From NCBI GenBank assembly GCA_023212725.1, contig JALBYF010000045.1, positions 90,193 through 154,192 on the forward strand: DNA of 64,000 bases, given 5' to 3'. Of the stretch, positions 63,957 to 64,000 are shown piece after piece. The notes under the pieces are model-generated. The model was not told where the DNA came from and did no database searches. It saw nothing but the letters and a program-made list of their open reading frames with translations. How positions within the stretch are numbered: position 1 is the stretch's first letter; every line of letters begins with the position of its first letter. A program made the position numbers and the translations under genes. The DNA comes from Tranzscheliella williamsii (Eukaryota > Basidiomycota > Ustilaginomycetes > Ustilaginales > Ustilaginaceae).

Positions 63957-63973
63957 TGTGTATCTTACACAGA
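63955..63973. repeat. 8-bp inverted repeat
   Basis: TCTGTGTA, a 3-base loop TCT, and TACACAGA. A perfect hairpin directly following the previous dyad. Confidence 0.85.
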
Positions 63974-64000
63974 CAGGTATGAGAAAACATGGTCTGGGTC

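Larger units (their letters stand above)
63645..64000. other. Upstream region of Doa1 with three dyad symmetries
   Basis: No gene is visible up to the window end. Three inverted repeats occur between 63865 and 63973 (listed separately). Confidence 0.6.

Overview
The window looks like a gene-dense stretch of nuclear DNA from a basidiomycete smut fungus (Ustilaginomycotina, Ustilaginaceae or a close relative). The evidence is the fungal gene content with short GT-AG introns (about 70-310 bp), intron-poor long serine-rich proteins, and above all clear homologues of proteins studied in Ustilago maydis: the endosomal mRNA-transport protein Rrm4, the pheromone/filamentation MAP kinase Kpp2 (Ubc3), and a lipase of the Candida (Moesziomyces) antarctica lipase A type. 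From remembered family sequences the proteins are similar but not identical to those of U. maydis or M. antarcticus, so I would not name the species. No rRNA, tRNA, CRISPR array or intact transposon was recognised.

I support 22 protein genes in 64 kb. Left third: a serine-rich protein of unknown role (1904-4621,+), secreted lipase A (6289-7638,+), a gene-poor stretch with short repeats (7.6-10.7 kb), a bZIP regulator (10749-12038,+), an ACAA2-like 3-ketoacyl-CoA thiolase (13177-14364,+), triosephosphate isomerase (14692-15535,-), profilin (16087-16860,+), and a SAPS/Sit4-associated phosphatase regulator (17053-20966,-). Middle: a MOZ-like double-PHD/MYST acetyltransferase (21677-25354,-), a gamma-tubulin-complex protein (26195-29761,-), an Asn-rich protein (30328-31073,+), Kpp2 (31441-32502,-), dynactin p27 (33513-34562,+), mitochondrial pyruvate carrier MPC2 (35130-35618,+), Ap4A phosphorylase (35835-37048,-), and the cell-fusion protein Prm1 (37451-40210,-). 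Right third: Atg101 (41132-42046,+), a membrane-anchored Shewanella-like phosphatase (42415-43608,+), a PX-domain AGC kinase (44246-47761,-), a serine-rich protein with a candidate PP1-docking motif (50219-52813,-), Rrm4 (54999-57341,+), an acetate-transporter-family protein (57891-58882,-) and the Cdc48 cofactor Doa1/PLAA (60867-63644,-).

Several gene models differ from the longest open frames and were rebuilt from splice signals plus family conservation: a 6-nt first coding exon in the SAPS gene, an 11-nt first exon in dynactin p27, an in-frame 126-bp intron hidden inside the second PHD finger of the MYST protein, a distant 36-residue last exon in Doa1, and terminal exons in the Ap4A phosphorylase and the acetate transporter.

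There is no operon-like logic, but three genes tied to mating and filamentous growth (kpp2, PRM1, rrm4) lie within about 26 kb, and the PRM1/ATG101 divergent promoter carries several near-matches to the smut pheromone response element. Housekeeping genes here cover glycolysis and mitochondrial carbon flow (TPI, MPC2, thiolase, acetate transporter family) and cytoskeleton and transport (profilin, gamma-tubulin complex, dynactin, Rrm4). I did not find a convincing wholly new multi-gene system. The most useful novelties are gene-structure corrections, the activation-loop insertion in the PX-AGC kinase, and short repeat or dyad clusters in intergenic DNA.
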